From the NCBI RefSeq assembly GCF_014203755.1, contig NZ_JACHJS010000001.1, positions 6,386,001-6,450,000 on the forward strand: 64,000 nucleotides of DNA, given 5' to 3'. This document shows, one piece after another, positions 19,540 through 28,205 of this stretch. The position numbers and the translations under genes are program-made. Source of the DNA: Saccharothrix violaceirubra. GTDB lineage: Bacteria > Actinomycetota > Actinomycetes > Mycobacteriales > Pseudonocardiaceae. Position 1 is the stretch's first letter. Every line of letters begins with the position of its first letter. Below the pieces are notes generated by a model, which made no database searches, had not been told where the DNA came from, and saw only the letters and a program-made list of their open reading frames with translations.

Positions 19540-21227
19540 CCGCCTCGACAAGGATCGACCTCGGCACGCCGCTGACCGAGACCCCGGACTCCTGCGGTGC
19601 CTTCCCCCGGCTCACGGACGAGCAGATCCGCGTGCTCGGCGAAGAGGGTGAACGCCGTCCGGTCCGGGCCGGCGAGGTGCTGTACGCGCAGGGCGGGTGG
19701 CCGTCCGAGTTCTTTGTGATCTTGAGCGGCAAGGTCGCCGTCACCGAAGGAACCGGGGACGACGCGAAGGTCGTCCGCGTGCACGGCCCTCGCCGGTTCC
19801 TGGGCGAGCTCGGACTGCTCGAAGGCCTGCCCGCGTTCGTCGGCGCCGTGGCCGCCGACCCCGGCGAGGTGCTTGCCATCCCGGTGAGCGCGGTGCGGCA
19901 CCTGGTGCTCGGCGACCCGGTGCTCGGCGACCTGATCCTGCGTGCCTACCTCGTGCGCAGGACCCTCCTCATCGGATCCGGCAACGGGCTGAGGATCGTC
20001 GGTTCCTGCTACTCGCCGGACACCAGGCGGCTGCTGGAGTTCGTGGCGCGCAACCGGCTCCCGTACCGGCTGGTCGACGTCGACAAGGACCAGCAGACCG
20101 AGGCGCTCCTGGAGCGCTTCGGCGTCGCCGTCGCGGACACCCCGGTGGTCGTGGTGAACGGCACCGAAGTGCTGCGGAACCCGAGCACCGCCGAGCTGGC
20201 CGGGAGAATCGGGCTGCTGCCGCCGGAACCCGAAACCGGTGTGCGGGACGTGCTCGTCGTCGGCGCCGGGCCCAGCGGCCTGGCCGCGATGGTCTACGGC
20301 GCTTCCGACGGTTTGCGGCTGTCGGCGTTCGACGCCATGGCCCCGGGCGGCCAGGCCGGGACGACGTCCCGCATCGAGAACTACCTCGGCTTCCCACCGG
20401 GGATCTCCGGCGCGGAGCTGGCCGAGCGATCGGTGATCCAGGCGGCCAAGTTCGGGGCCCGGGTCGCCGTGCCGGCCCAGGCACGCACCCTCGAAGCACG
20501 CGGCGGCCGTTACGCCGTCGGATTCGACGACGGCATCGAGATCGTTTCCCACACCGTCGTGATCGCCTCCGGTGCCCGCTACCGCAGGCTCGTCGTACCC
20601 GGCATCGAGACGTTCGAGGCGACCGGCGTCTACTACGCCGCGACTGTGCACGAAGCGCGTCGATGCCTGGCTTCTCCGGTGGCGGTGGTCGGCGGCGGCA
20701 ACTCGGCCGGCCAGGCGGCGGTGTTCCTCGCGGAAGGTTCGCCGGTGGTCCATCTGCTGGTGCGCGGCGGCGATCTCGCCGCGAACATGTCCCGCTACCT
20801 CGTCGACCAGGTCGAGCAGCATCCGCGGATCAGCGTGCTCGGCCACACCGAAGTCCGTGAGCTCGTCGGCGGGGACGGCCTCGAATCCGTGGTCGTCGAG
20901 AACAACCGCACCGGCGAGCGCCGCGTCCTCGACGCCCGCGCGTTGTTCGTCTTCATCGGAGCTTCCCCGCACACGGCCTGGCTTTCGGGGACGGTCGCCC
21001 TCGACGAGGACGGGTTCGTGCTCACCGGGGCGGACGCCGAGGGGTTCCGGGACGCCGACGTTTGGCGCGGGGTGCATCGCGCGCCGCTGGTGCTGGAAAC
21101 GAACAGGCCCGGGGTGTTCGCGGTGGGGGACGTACGCCACGGCTCGGTCAAACGGGTGGCCTCGGCGATCGGGGAAGGCGCCATGGCCGTCCGGTTCGTC
21201 CACGAACATCTCTCGCAGGAGGCGTGA
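19536..21227 (+). CDS. Three-domain oxidoreductase: cNMP-binding, glutaredoxin-like, thioredoxin-reductase-like
   Basis: 563 residues. Residues about 20-140 form a Crp-type cyclic-nucleotide-binding domain (GGWPSEFFVILSGKVAV, GPRRFLGELGLLEG). Residues about 145-225 form a glutaredoxin/thioredoxin-like fold (GSCYSPDTRRLLEFV, VADTPVVVVNG). The rest is TrxR-like, with FAD motif VVGAGPSGLAAMVYGAS, NADPH motif VVGGGNSAGQAA and the FAD tail VFAVGDVRHGSVKRVASAIGEG. The usual redox CxxC of TrxR is absent at YYAATVHEARRC. It may oxidise or reduce a partner in response to a nucleotide signal. Confidence 0.85.
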   Translation: MTASTRIDLGTPLTETPDSCGAFPRLTDEQIRVLGEEGERRPVRAGEVLYAQGGWPSEFFVILSGKVAVTEGTGDDAKVVRVHGPRRFLGELGLLEGLPAFVGAVAADPGEVLAIPVSAVRHLVLGDPVLGDLILRAYLVRRTLLIGSGNGLRIVGSCYSPDTRRLLEFVARNRLPYRLVDVDKDQQTEALLERFGVAVADTPVVVVNGTEVLRNPSTAELAGRIGLLPPEPETGVRDVLVVGAGPSGLAAMVYGASDGLRLSAFDAMAPGGQAGTTSRIENYLGFPPGISGAELAERSVIQAAKFGARVAVPAQARTLEARGGRYAVGFDDGIEIVSHTVVIASGARYRRLVVPGIETFEATGVYYAATVHEARRCLASPVAVVGGGNSAGQAAVFLAEGSPVVHLLVRGGDLAANMSRYLVDQVEQHPRISVLGHTEVRELVGGDGLESVVVENNRTGERRVLDARALFVFIGASPHTAWLSGTVALDEDGFVLTGADAEGFRDADVWRGVHRAPLVLETNRPGVFAVGDVRHGSVKRVASAIGEGAMAVRFVHEHLSQEA

Positions 21228-21807
21228 TGCCGGTCATGAGTATGGCCAACGGACTCTCACTCAACCTCGATCGGCCGGCGTGGGTGGCCGCGTTCGCCGA
21301 GCCGCAACTCCTCACCGGACAGGCGCGCGTGCACCACCCGAGGTCGCCGGCACGCGGCACCTGATGCTCGACCTGTCCCAGGTCGGGCAGGTGGACGACA
21401 GCCTGCTCGCACTCATGCACCGCGCGGAGGACAGGCTGACCGCGCTCGACGGCGTGTTCGAGCTGACCGGGCTCGCGCCGCCCGTGCTGTACGCGATGGA
21501 CGACACCCCGCTGGCCGAAGTGTTTTCCTGGTACCGCGCGGTCGTCGACGACCCGAAACCGCATGCCGCGCTGTGGTCCTCACTGCGCTGCCTCCAAGGC
21601 TCGAAGACGTCGCGGAGCCCGGTTCCGCGGCCCGGTACCCGAGTGTCGTCGACACGGCCGCCCGCGGTGGGGCAGGGCCTGATCGCGGCGATCGGGGTGG
21701 TGTGGCTGCTGGTGCTGGTCGCGCGGGGACGCCGGGAGCGGCGGGGCACGCCACCGGCACGGGCCTACCGCGTGGCGACCTCCCGGCATCCGGCTCTTCG
21801 GCTCTGA
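21227..21807 (+). pseudogene. STAS-domain (anti-sigma antagonist-like) gene, frameshifted
   Basis: The first frame from ATG 21227 reads MSMANGLSLNLDRPAWVAAF and stops at 21361. The STAS core continues in another frame as PEVAGTRHLMLDLSQVGQVDD and LALMHRAEDRL. The switch falls near 21340 (CACCACCCGAGG), so a single-base change is the likeliest cause. After the STAS part the frame ends in a hydrophobic helix (LIAAIGVVWLLVLVA). ATG 21364 could still start a 147-residue piece. It directly follows the FAD oxidoreductase gene. Confidence 0.5.
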
Positions 21808-21874
21808 CCCGCTGTCCGGCCCGGCTGATCTGGCCGGCACCCGTCGGGGAAACCGGCCGCTGCCGAGGAGCGAG

Positions 21875-23038
21875 GTGAACCACATGAACGCGCCGCACCA
21901 GGTGGCCGTCGGGGTGCTGACCGGCGGAGGGCGGCCGGAGCGGGTGATCACGACGATCGCCGACGAGCTCCCCGAACTCTTCGCCACCCAGGTGAACGGG
22001 CAGACGTGGTGGCGGGCGGAGCACGAGGTCGACCAGCTCCCGCTGGACGAAAACGGCGACATCCCGATGCGCACGCTGTCGCAGCGGCACCGCCAGGACC
22101 GGGGCTGGGACCTGCTGGTCCTGGTCACCGACCTGCCCCGGCGCGCGGGAACCGACCCCGTCGTCGCCGGAGTCGACGTCGAGCACGGTGTCGCGATGAT
22201 CTCCCTGCCCGCCCTCGGCGCCGTCCTCGTGCGACGCCGGGCACGCGCGTTGCTGGTCCGCGTGGTGCGGCAACTGGTGTCACGCCGGTCCGGGGTCGAC
22301 GGCGGTCACGGCGGACACGGGACGGCGGCACGGCTGCGTGAAGTGCCGGCCCCGACGCCGCGGATGCCCGGCGAACGCCAGTCGTCGGCGACCCACCTCA
22401 CTCTGGTCGGCCTGCGTGGCCGGCTGCGGCTGCTGGCCGGGATGGTCCGGGACAACCGTCCGTGGCGGCTCGTCCCGCACCTCGCGGGCGCCACCGCGGC
22501 CGCGGCCGGGACCGCCGCCTACGGCATCGTCACCAGCTCGTTCCGGCAACTCGCGGACGCGCTGTCCCCGCTGCGGCTGGCGGCGATCACCGTGGTCACC
22601 ATCCTGGTCATGACGGCGTGGCTGACCGCGTACAACCACCTCTGGGACCGGCCCTCCGAATCCGCAGGGCGACGCAAAGCGCTGCTGTACAACGGTTCCA
22701 CGGCCACCACACTGGCACTCGGGGTGGCGTGCATGTACGCGATCCTGTACGTGCTCTCCCTGCTCGCGGCGGCCGTCCTGATCGACAGCGGCTATTTCGC
22801 CCAGTCACTCGGGCACTCGGTCGGTGTGGGTTCGTACCTGAACCTGGTCTGGCTGTGCAGCTCGGTGGGCATCGTCGCCGGCTCGCTCGGATCAAGCCTG
22901 GAAGACGAAGAGACCGTCCGCAACGCGACCTACGGCCGCCGCGAACGGGAACGCCAGGAACGAAACCGGCGCCGGCGGGACGACCGGATATCCGGCGAAA
23001 GGGAAAACCCCACGCAGGCCGCGCGAAGCGACAAGTGA
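21875..23038 (+). CDS. Conserved actinobacterial membrane protein, function unknown
   Basis: 387 residues. A soluble N-terminal part (about 1-110; TTIADELPELFATQVNG, WDLLVLVTDLPRR) is followed by a charged linker and four hydrophobic segments (about 205-235, 238-258, 285-310, 325-345), then a basic tail (RRERERQERNRRRRDD). I do not recognise a named family. GTG 21875 lies just after GAGGAG; ATG 21884 is the alternative start. It follows the stress block and may belong to it. Confidence 0.7.
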   Translation: MNHMNAPHQVAVGVLTGGGRPERVITTIADELPELFATQVNGQTWWRAEHEVDQLPLDENGDIPMRTLSQRHRQDRGWDLLVLVTDLPRRAGTDPVVAGVDVEHGVAMISLPALGAVLVRRRARALLVRVVRQLVSRRSGVDGGHGGHGTAARLREVPAPTPRMPGERQSSATHLTLVGLRGRLRLLAGMVRDNRPWRLVPHLAGATAAAAGTAAYGIVTSSFRQLADALSPLRLAAITVVTILVMTAWLTAYNHLWDRPSESAGRRKALLYNGSTATTLALGVACMYAILYVLSLLAAAVLIDSGYFAQSLGHSVGVGSYLNLVWLCSSVGIVAGSLGSSLEDEETVRNATYGRRERERQERNRRRRDDRISGERENPTQAARSDK

Positions 23039-23040
23039 CC

Positions 23041-23335
23041 GACGGAGTTGCAGGCGGATCACCCCGGCGACCATCCCCACCTGCGTGACCAATGAACCGT
23101 CGCGACAAGGCGGCAACGCTGATGACCAAACCAAAGAAGCGGGGACACAAGCCACGAGCCCGCGTGTCGAAGGTCCGGATTCGGGGCGTGCGACACGATT
23201 CACCACACCCGTGCAGGATCACCAAGGTTCTCGTTGACCTCGCGAGAAGCCGGCATGGCGCCCCGAATGAAGGTCCAGGCAGCTCGACGGAAGTTCTGGT
23301 AAGCGACGCAACGTGCCGCGACCAAACCCCGATAC
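23041..23335. other. Intergenic region with no supported gene
   Basis: GC is lower than in the neighbouring genes and no frame has good codon bias. It lies at the border between the accessory block and the conserved core. Confidence 0.5.
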
Positions 23336-23393
23336 GGATGAAACCCCTGTGAGCGCCTGACCTGGGATTTCCAAGCGCTCAGGGGTTTCATCC
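23336..23393. repeat. Long inverted repeat downstream of tRNA-Ala
   Basis: GGATGAAACCCCTG(T)GAGCGC (23336-23356) pairs with GCGCTCAGGGGTTTCATCC (23375-23393) with one bulged base and an 18-nt loop. It sits 14 bp from the 3' end of the tRNA-Ala gene. It may be a terminator for the tRNA, or a relic of an element end. Confidence 0.7.
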
Positions 23394-23406
23394 GCAACTT
23401 CATGTG

Positions 23407-23479
23407 TGGAGCTGAGGGGAATCGAACCCCTGACCTACTCGATGCGAACGAGTCGCGCTACCAACTGCGCTACAGCCCC
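23407..23479 (-). tRNA. tRNA-Ala (anticodon CGC)
   Basis: A 73-nt cloverleaf on the minus strand. The 5' acceptor strand GGGGCTG pairs with CAGCTCC, followed by discriminator A; the D arm is GCGCAGTTGGTAGCGC, the anticodon loop TTCGCAT (anticodon CGC), and the T arm CAGGGGTTCGATTCCCCT. CCA is not encoded. It reads Ala GCG codons. Confidence 0.95.
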
Positions 23480-23543
23480 GTGTTCGGTTGTCGTCGTGCG
23501 GGGGAAGCATATCAGGCGTCGGGGGGTGGTTTCACCACCCCCC

Positions 23544-24191
23544 TCATTCGCCCGCGGCCCGGCGGTACGGGAGGGCGTCCAAGCCCTCCAGCTCGTCGAA
23601 CGCCGGGTCTTCGTCGTCCATGTCGACGACGACCGTGCCGGGACGCACCTGGTGCTCGAAGCGCGGGCGCGACGGCTCCGGGCGGTCCTCGTCGTGCTCG
23701 TGGCGGTCGTCTTCCTCCGGGCTGCGGGCCGGGCGGCGCCGGCCCTGGGTCAGGCGGGCCTGGCGGCGGGACCGGATGTCCTCCTCGATCCGCACCTGGC
23801 GGCGCAGGTAGGCGAGGTAGCCGAACAGCGTCGCGTCGACCGCGCCGTGCGCCCACCACGCGGGCGTGAACAGCAGTCCCGCGACGAGGCCGGTGGCCAG
23901 GGCCACGAGCAGCAGGACCGCGACCACACGCCGGCGGAAGGCGTACTTCGCCTGGGCGACGGCGGCGGCGGTCTCCGGGTCGAACCCGCCCCTGCCGGGG
24001 CGGTACGGCCGGTGGACCTCCTCGTCGTACTCGTCGGCGGGGTCCTCGTAGTCGTCGAACTCGGCGTCAGGCATGGCGTCGTACTCCTCCTCCATGCTGC
24101 TGCGCGCGTCCGCGCGCCTGCGTGCCACGACGGGGACGAGGACGACCAGCCAGGCCACGACCAGACCGACCACGATCAGCGAACTCGGCAT
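23544..24191 (-). CDS. GlpR/SepX-like divisome membrane protein
   Basis: The 215-residue protein has an N-terminal membrane helix (LIVVGLVVAWLVVLVPVVARR), an acidic linker, a conserved FDPETAAAVAQAKYAFRRR, a second hydrophobic hairpin (about 88-125), DATLFGYLAYLRRQVRIEEDIRSRR in outline, and a long disordered acidic tail. In Corynebacterium the gephyrin-like Glp binds the membrane receptor GlpR, and in Streptomyces the related SepX acts in division. Here the gene is in the same cluster as a moeA/glp gene, supporting that identity. Confidence 0.75.
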   Translation of the reverse strand: MPSSLIVVGLVVAWLVVLVPVVARRRADARSSMEEEYDAMPDAEFDDYEDPADEYDEEVHRPYRPGRGGFDPETAAAVAQAKYAFRRRVVAVLLLVALATGLVAGLLFTPAWWAHGAVDATLFGYLAYLRRQVRIEEDIRSRRQARLTQGRRRPARSPEEDDRHEHDEDRPEPSRPRFEHQVRPGTVVVDMDDEDPAFDELEGLDALPYRRAAGE

Positions 24192-24349
24192 TCCCCGTCA
24201 CCTCCCCCTGCCTGCGGCGCGCACTGTGCGTACGCCACGCTAGTCACAACAGTCACACCTGTGTCGGAGGCTCGCCGACCGGAATGGGTACCAAAGTGTG
24301 GTCCATCACCCACTTTCGGGCGATCCGAATAGTCCACTCAGCCCTGTGA

Positions 24350-25012
24350 TCAGGCGCTTCGGACGTACCCCTGTGCGACCAATCGGCGCACAAGTCCCTC
24401 GGGGAAGGTCTCTTCGGCGGTCATCGCATAGCACAGGTGATCGCGCCAATCACCGGCCACGTCCAAATACCTCCGGAAGAGTCCTTCCTCCCGGAATCCC
24501 GCTTTCGCGAGCACCCGCAGGCTCGCCGCGTTCTCCGGCCGCACGGTCGCCTCAAGGCGGTGCAGTCCCGCGTAGCCGAAGCAGTGGTCGACGACCGCGG
24601 CCAACGCCGCCGTGGCCACGCCGCCGCCCGCCCGGTCGGCCGCGACCCAGTAGCCGACCCAGGCCGACCGCAGCGACCCGCGCACGATGTTGCCCACGGT
24701 GACCTGCCCGGCCAGCTCGCCGTCCACCGTGACCACGAACGGCAGCGCCTGGCCGCGCCTGGCCAACGCCTTGAGCGACGACCACTGCCCCGGCCAGGAC
24801 AACGCGGCGTTGCGCTCGGCCCAGCCGCCGACGGCCGTGGGCTCCCACTCCTCCAGGTACTCCTGGTCCCGTAACCGCAGCCGCGACCACGCCGAGGCGT
24901 CGAACAGCCTCGGCGGGCGCACCGCGACCAGGCCCGCCGCGACCCGCAGCGGACCCAGCCGAGCCGGCCAGCCGGGGTGCCGACCGCCGTCCCACGCCAG
25001 ACCCGCGCTCAT
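24350..25012 (-). CDS. rimJ: RimJ/RimL-type GNAT N-acetyltransferase
   Basis: 220 residues with the RimJ-like layout: VRPPRLFDASAWSRLR, then LPFVVTVDGELAGQVTVGNI, the acetyl-CoA site VAADRAGGGVATAALAAVVDH, and RLEATVRPENAASLRVLAKAGFREEG in outline. Substrate unknown; RimJ acetylates ribosomal protein S5 in E. coli. ATG 25012 directly abuts the stop of the moeA/glp gene. Confidence 0.85.
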   Translation of the reverse strand: MSAGLAWDGGRHPGWPARLGPLRVAAGLVAVRPPRLFDASAWSRLRLRDQEYLEEWEPTAVGGWAERNAALSWPGQWSSLKALARRGQALPFVVTVDGELAGQVTVGNIVRGSLRSAWVGYWVAADRAGGGVATAALAAVVDHCFGYAGLHRLEATVRPENAASLRVLAKAGFREEGLFRRYLDVAGDWRDHLCYAMTAEETFPEGLVRRLVAQGYVRSA

Positions 25013-26236
25013 CTATCCCCTCTGGGCCAGGAAGCTGACCAGGACCTCTTCGCCGGACGACACGTCGGTGACGTCCTCGTCGACCATGATCAGGCAGTTC
25101 GCCTCGGCCAACGACGCCAGCAGGTGCGAGCCGGACGTGCCCAGCGGCTGCACCAGGTACTCGCCCGTGTCGGCGTCGCGCAGCAGTTGGCCGCGCAGGA
25201 AACCACGCCGGCCCTTGGTCGACGTCAACGGCGAAAGCAGGCGCGCGCTCACCGCGCGTCGGTACGGGTTGCGCTTGCCCAGCGCGGCCCTGATCAACGG
25301 CCGCACCAGCACCTCGAACACCACGAGGGCGCTCATCGGGTTGGCTGGCAACAGGAACGTGGGCACGGCGTCGGGCCCGAGCCGCCCGAAGCCCTGCACG
25401 GAGCCGGGGTGCATGGCCACGCGCGTGACGTCCACGTCGCCCAGGTCGGACAACGCCGCGCGCACCTCGTCGCCGATCGTGCCGCCGACGCCGCCGGAGA
25501 TCACCACGATCTCCGAGAGCAGCAGGCGTCCTTCGACGACCTCCAACAGGCGGCGCGGGTCGGCCGACTGGATGCCGACCCGGCTGACCTCGGCACCCGC
25601 GTCCCGCGCGGCGGCGGCCAGCGCGTAGGAGTTGACGTCGTAGACCTGGCCCTGGCCGGGCGTGCGGTCGACGTCGACGAGTTCCTCGCCGATCGACACC
25701 ACGGACACCCGGGGCCTCGGGTGGACCAGGACCTTGTTGCGCCCCACGGCGGCCAGCAGGCCGACCTGGGCGGACCCGATCACCGCGCCGCGGCGCACGG
25801 CCACGTCGCCGGTCTGCACGTCCTCGCCGGTGCGGCGGACGAACGCGGCCGACGGCACCGGTTGGCGGACCGTCACGTTCGCCGCGTGCCCGTCGGTGTA
25901 CCCGACGGGCACCACGGCGTCGGCCAGCGTCGGCAGGGGCGCTCCGGTGGCGATGCGGACCGCCTGGCCGGGTTGCAGCCGTCTGGGCTGCCGGGACCCG
26001 GCCGCGATCTCACCGACCACCGGCAGGCGCACCGGTTCCTCGGCGGCGGACTGGACGTCCACGCTGCGCACCGCGTAGCCGTCCACCGCCGCCTGGTCGA
26101 AACCGGGCAACGCGCGCTCCGCGACGACCTCCTCGGCGCACAGCAGTCCCTGCGCCTCGGCGATCGCCACCCGCACCGGTGCCGGCCGCACGGCGGCGGC
26201 GATCACCTTGGCGAGCTGCTCGTCGACTGACCTCAT
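25013..26236 (-). CDS. MoeA/gephyrin-like protein (molybdotransferase or Glp divisome protein)
   Basis: 407 residues with MoeA domains: LPGFDQAAVDGYAVRS (MPT-binding Asp motif), AVRIATGAPLPTLADAVVP, VSVVSIGEELV, VISGGVGGTIGDEV, and PTFLLPANPMSALVVFEVLVRP. In the usual MoeA the last motif is GLPGNPVS; here LLPANPMSA is altered. In corynebacteria the copy in this neighbourhood is Glp, a gephyrin homologue that binds FtsZ and GlpR. The order galU-moeA-rimJ-glpR matches, so I favour a Glp role, though an enzyme is not excluded. Confidence 0.8.
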   Translation of the reverse strand: MRSVDEQLAKVIAAAVRPAPVRVAIAEAQGLLCAEEVVAERALPGFDQAAVDGYAVRSVDVQSAAEEPVRLPVVGEIAAGSRQPRRLQPGQAVRIATGAPLPTLADAVVPVGYTDGHAANVTVRQPVPSAAFVRRTGEDVQTGDVAVRRGAVIGSAQVGLLAAVGRNKVLVHPRPRVSVVSIGEELVDVDRTPGQGQVYDVNSYALAAAARDAGAEVSRVGIQSADPRRLLEVVEGRLLLSEIVVISGGVGGTIGDEVRAALSDLGDVDVTRVAMHPGSVQGFGRLGPDAVPTFLLPANPMSALVVFEVLVRPLIRAALGKRNPYRRAVSARLLSPLTSTKGRRGFLRGQLLRDADTGEYLVQPLGTSGSHLLASLAEANCLIMVDEDVTDVSSGEEVLVSFLAQRG

Positions 26237-26256
26237 GTACGGCCCTTCTCCTGACT

Positions 26257-27132
26257 TCAGCCGATCCGGTCCCGCAGCCAGGCGGCCAGGTCGGGACCGT
26301 AGTCGGGGTGGTCCAGCGCGAAGTCGACGGCGGCTTTGAGGAACCCGCCGGGGTTGCCCAGGTCGTGCCGGCCGCCGCGGTGGACCACGACGTGGACAGG
26401 ATGGCCCTCGGCGATCAGGAGCGCGATCGCGTCGGTGAGCTGGAGTTCGCCGCCCGCGCCGGGCGTGATGCGCTTGAGCGCGTCGAACACCGCACGGTCG
26501 AGCAGGTAGCGTCCGGCCGCGGCGAACGTGGACGGGGCGTCTTCCGCCTTGGGCTTCTCGACCATGCCGACGACCTGCTTGACGTCGGCGTCGTCGGTGT
26601 CGCGCACGTCGAACACGCCGAACGCGGAGATCTGGTCGCGTGGGATGTCGAACGCGCACAACACGCTGCCGCCGAACCGTTCCCGCACGCCGGCCATCGT
26701 CTTGAGGACACCGCGCGGCAGGACCAGGTCGTCGGGCAGCAGCACGGCGACGGCCTCGTCGTCGTCGGTCAGGTTGGCCTCGGCGCAGCCGACCGCGTGG
26801 CCGAGTCCGAGCGCCTTCTCCTGGAGAGCGGTCTCCACGGTCAGCAGGCCGGGTGCCCGGCGGACCTTCTCGACCAGGTCGGTCTTGCCGCGCGCTTCGA
26901 GCGTCGATTCCAGTTCCGGCTGGGGGCGGAAGTACTCGACGACCGAGTCCTTGCCGGGCGAGGTCACGATCACCAGCCGGCTCGCGCCCGCCTCGGCGGC
27001 CTCGGTGGCGACCAGTTCGATCCCGGGGGTGTCGACGACCGGCAGCAGCTCCTTGGGCACCGCTTTGGTGGTCGGGAGGAAGCGCGTGCCCAGTCCCGCC
27101 GCGGGCACGATTGCTGTCTGGAAGGCGCTCAT
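26257..27132 (-). CDS. galU: UTP-glucose-1-phosphate uridylyltransferase
   Basis: 291 residues. The nucleotide-binding signature AIVPAAGLGTRFLPTTKAVPK is at residue 6-26 (trimmed here: AAGLGTRFLPTTKAVPK). Also present are VEKPKAEDAPS and GGELQLTDAIALL. It makes UDP-glucose for cell-wall and glycan synthesis. ATG 27132 fixes the start. It is divergent from the 5-formyl-THF cyclo-ligase gene across 38 bp. Confidence 0.95.
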   Translation of the reverse strand: MSAFQTAIVPAAGLGTRFLPTTKAVPKELLPVVDTPGIELVATEAAEAGASRLVIVTSPGKDSVVEYFRPQPELESTLEARGKTDLVEKVRRAPGLLTVETALQEKALGLGHAVGCAEANLTDDDEAVAVLLPDDLVLPRGVLKTMAGVRERFGGSVLCAFDIPRDQISAFGVFDVRDTDDADVKQVVGMVEKPKAEDAPSTFAAAGRYLLDRAVFDALKRITPGAGGELQLTDAIALLIAEGHPVHVVVHRGGRHDLGNPGGFLKAAVDFALDHPDYGPDLAAWLRDRIG

Positions 27133-27170
27133 GAAGAGCGAGCGTAACGGCGTGCGTAGGGGTAATCGCG

Positions 27171-27734
27171 ATGACGTCCGATGAACGTGACCGGAAGACG
27201 ACGGAGCGCGCACGGCTGCGCGCCGCTCGGCGTAGTGCCCCGGCGGCGCCCATGTCGGCCGAAGGGCTCGCGGCGGTGGAGGCGTTCGGCGTCGTTCCCG
27301 GTGGAACGGTGTGCGCGTATTGGGCGGTGGGCTCGGAACCGGGGTCGCGGGCGATGCTGGACGCGTTGTCGGCGTTCCGTGTCCTGTTGCCGGTCGTGGC
27401 AGGGGACGGACCGTTGGATTGGGCGGTGTACGCGCCTGACGCCCTGCGCGCGGGGCCATACGGATTGCTCGAACCTTCCGGTCCGCTGCTGGGCGTGTCG
27501 GCCGTCGCGTCGGCGGCGGTCGTGCTCGTGCCGGCGTTGGCGGTGGACCACGCGGGCGTGCGGTTGGGGAAGGGCGGCGGGTATTACGACCGGACGTTGG
27601 CGGCGGCGACGGGTGCGTTGGTGGCGGTGGTGCGCGACGAGGAGTTCGTGGAGGTGCTTCCGGCTGAACCGCATGACGTCCGGATGGACGCGGTGGTGAC
27701 TCCGGGGCGTGGTGTGGTCCGTCTCCCGTTGTGA
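27171..27734 (+). CDS. 5-formyltetrahydrofolate cyclo-ligase
   Basis: 187 residues of the MTHFS family: TTERARLRAARRSAP, VCAYWAVGSEPGSRAML, and the ATP/folate signature VPALAVDHAGVRLGKGGGYYDRTL. It converts 5-formyl-THF to 5,10-methenyl-THF. It is followed by the fmdB-like gene, the same neighbour order as in mycobacteria. Confidence 0.9.
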   Translation: MTSDERDRKTTERARLRAARRSAPAAPMSAEGLAAVEAFGVVPGGTVCAYWAVGSEPGSRAMLDALSAFRVLLPVVAGDGPLDWAVYAPDALRAGPYGLLEPSGPLLGVSAVASAAVVLVPALAVDHAGVRLGKGGGYYDRTLAAATGALVAVVRDEEFVEVLPAEPHDVRMDAVVTPGRGVVRLPL

Positions 27735-27835
27735 CGTTGACCTGTGATGTTTGCGTGACGTACGTCGGCCGGCGCATCATCGTGCCTGGCACTCGTGACG
27801 TCGGAGTGCCAATCGTGAACCGTGGAGGGGCAACC

Positions 27836-28117
27836 GTGCCGACCTATCAGTACGCCTGCACCGAGTGCGATCACCGGTTCGAAGCGGTGCAGTCCTTCTC
27901 CGACGCCGCGTTGGCCGAGTGCCCGCAGTGCACCGGCAGGCTGCGCAAGCTCTACGGCGCCGTGGGCGTGGTGTTCAAGGGCAGCGGCTTCTACCGGACG
28001 GACAACAGGTCGTCCGCCACCGGTTCCTCGTCGACGACGACGTCCGCGAAGACCGAGTCCACTTCTTCCGCTTCGACGAAGAGCGAGTCCACTTCGTCCA
28101 CCGCGGCGGCTTCCTGA
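27836..28117 (+). CDS. FmdB-family zinc ribbon protein
   Basis: The 93-residue protein starts VPTYQYACTECDHRFE and has CPQCTGRLRKLYGAVGVVFKGSGFYRTD in outline, the CxxC...CxxC zinc ribbon of the FmdB family. A Ser/Thr/Lys-rich low-complexity tail follows. GTG 27836 has GGAGGGG upstream; the longer open frame back to 27731 has no supporting signal. In mycobacteria the orthologue in this position has been linked to Hsp70 (DnaK) chaperone function. Confidence 0.88.
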   Translation: MPTYQYACTECDHRFEAVQSFSDAALAECPQCTGRLRKLYGAVGVVFKGSGFYRTDNRSSATGSSSTTTSAKTESTSSASTKSESTSSTAAAS

Positions 28118-28205
28118 TCCCCAGGTTGTCCACAGGCCCCCGAGTTGTCCACAGCCCGGGGGCCTTCGCCCACTCCGGACCCGAAACCGCCCTACGGTCG
28201 GTCCC

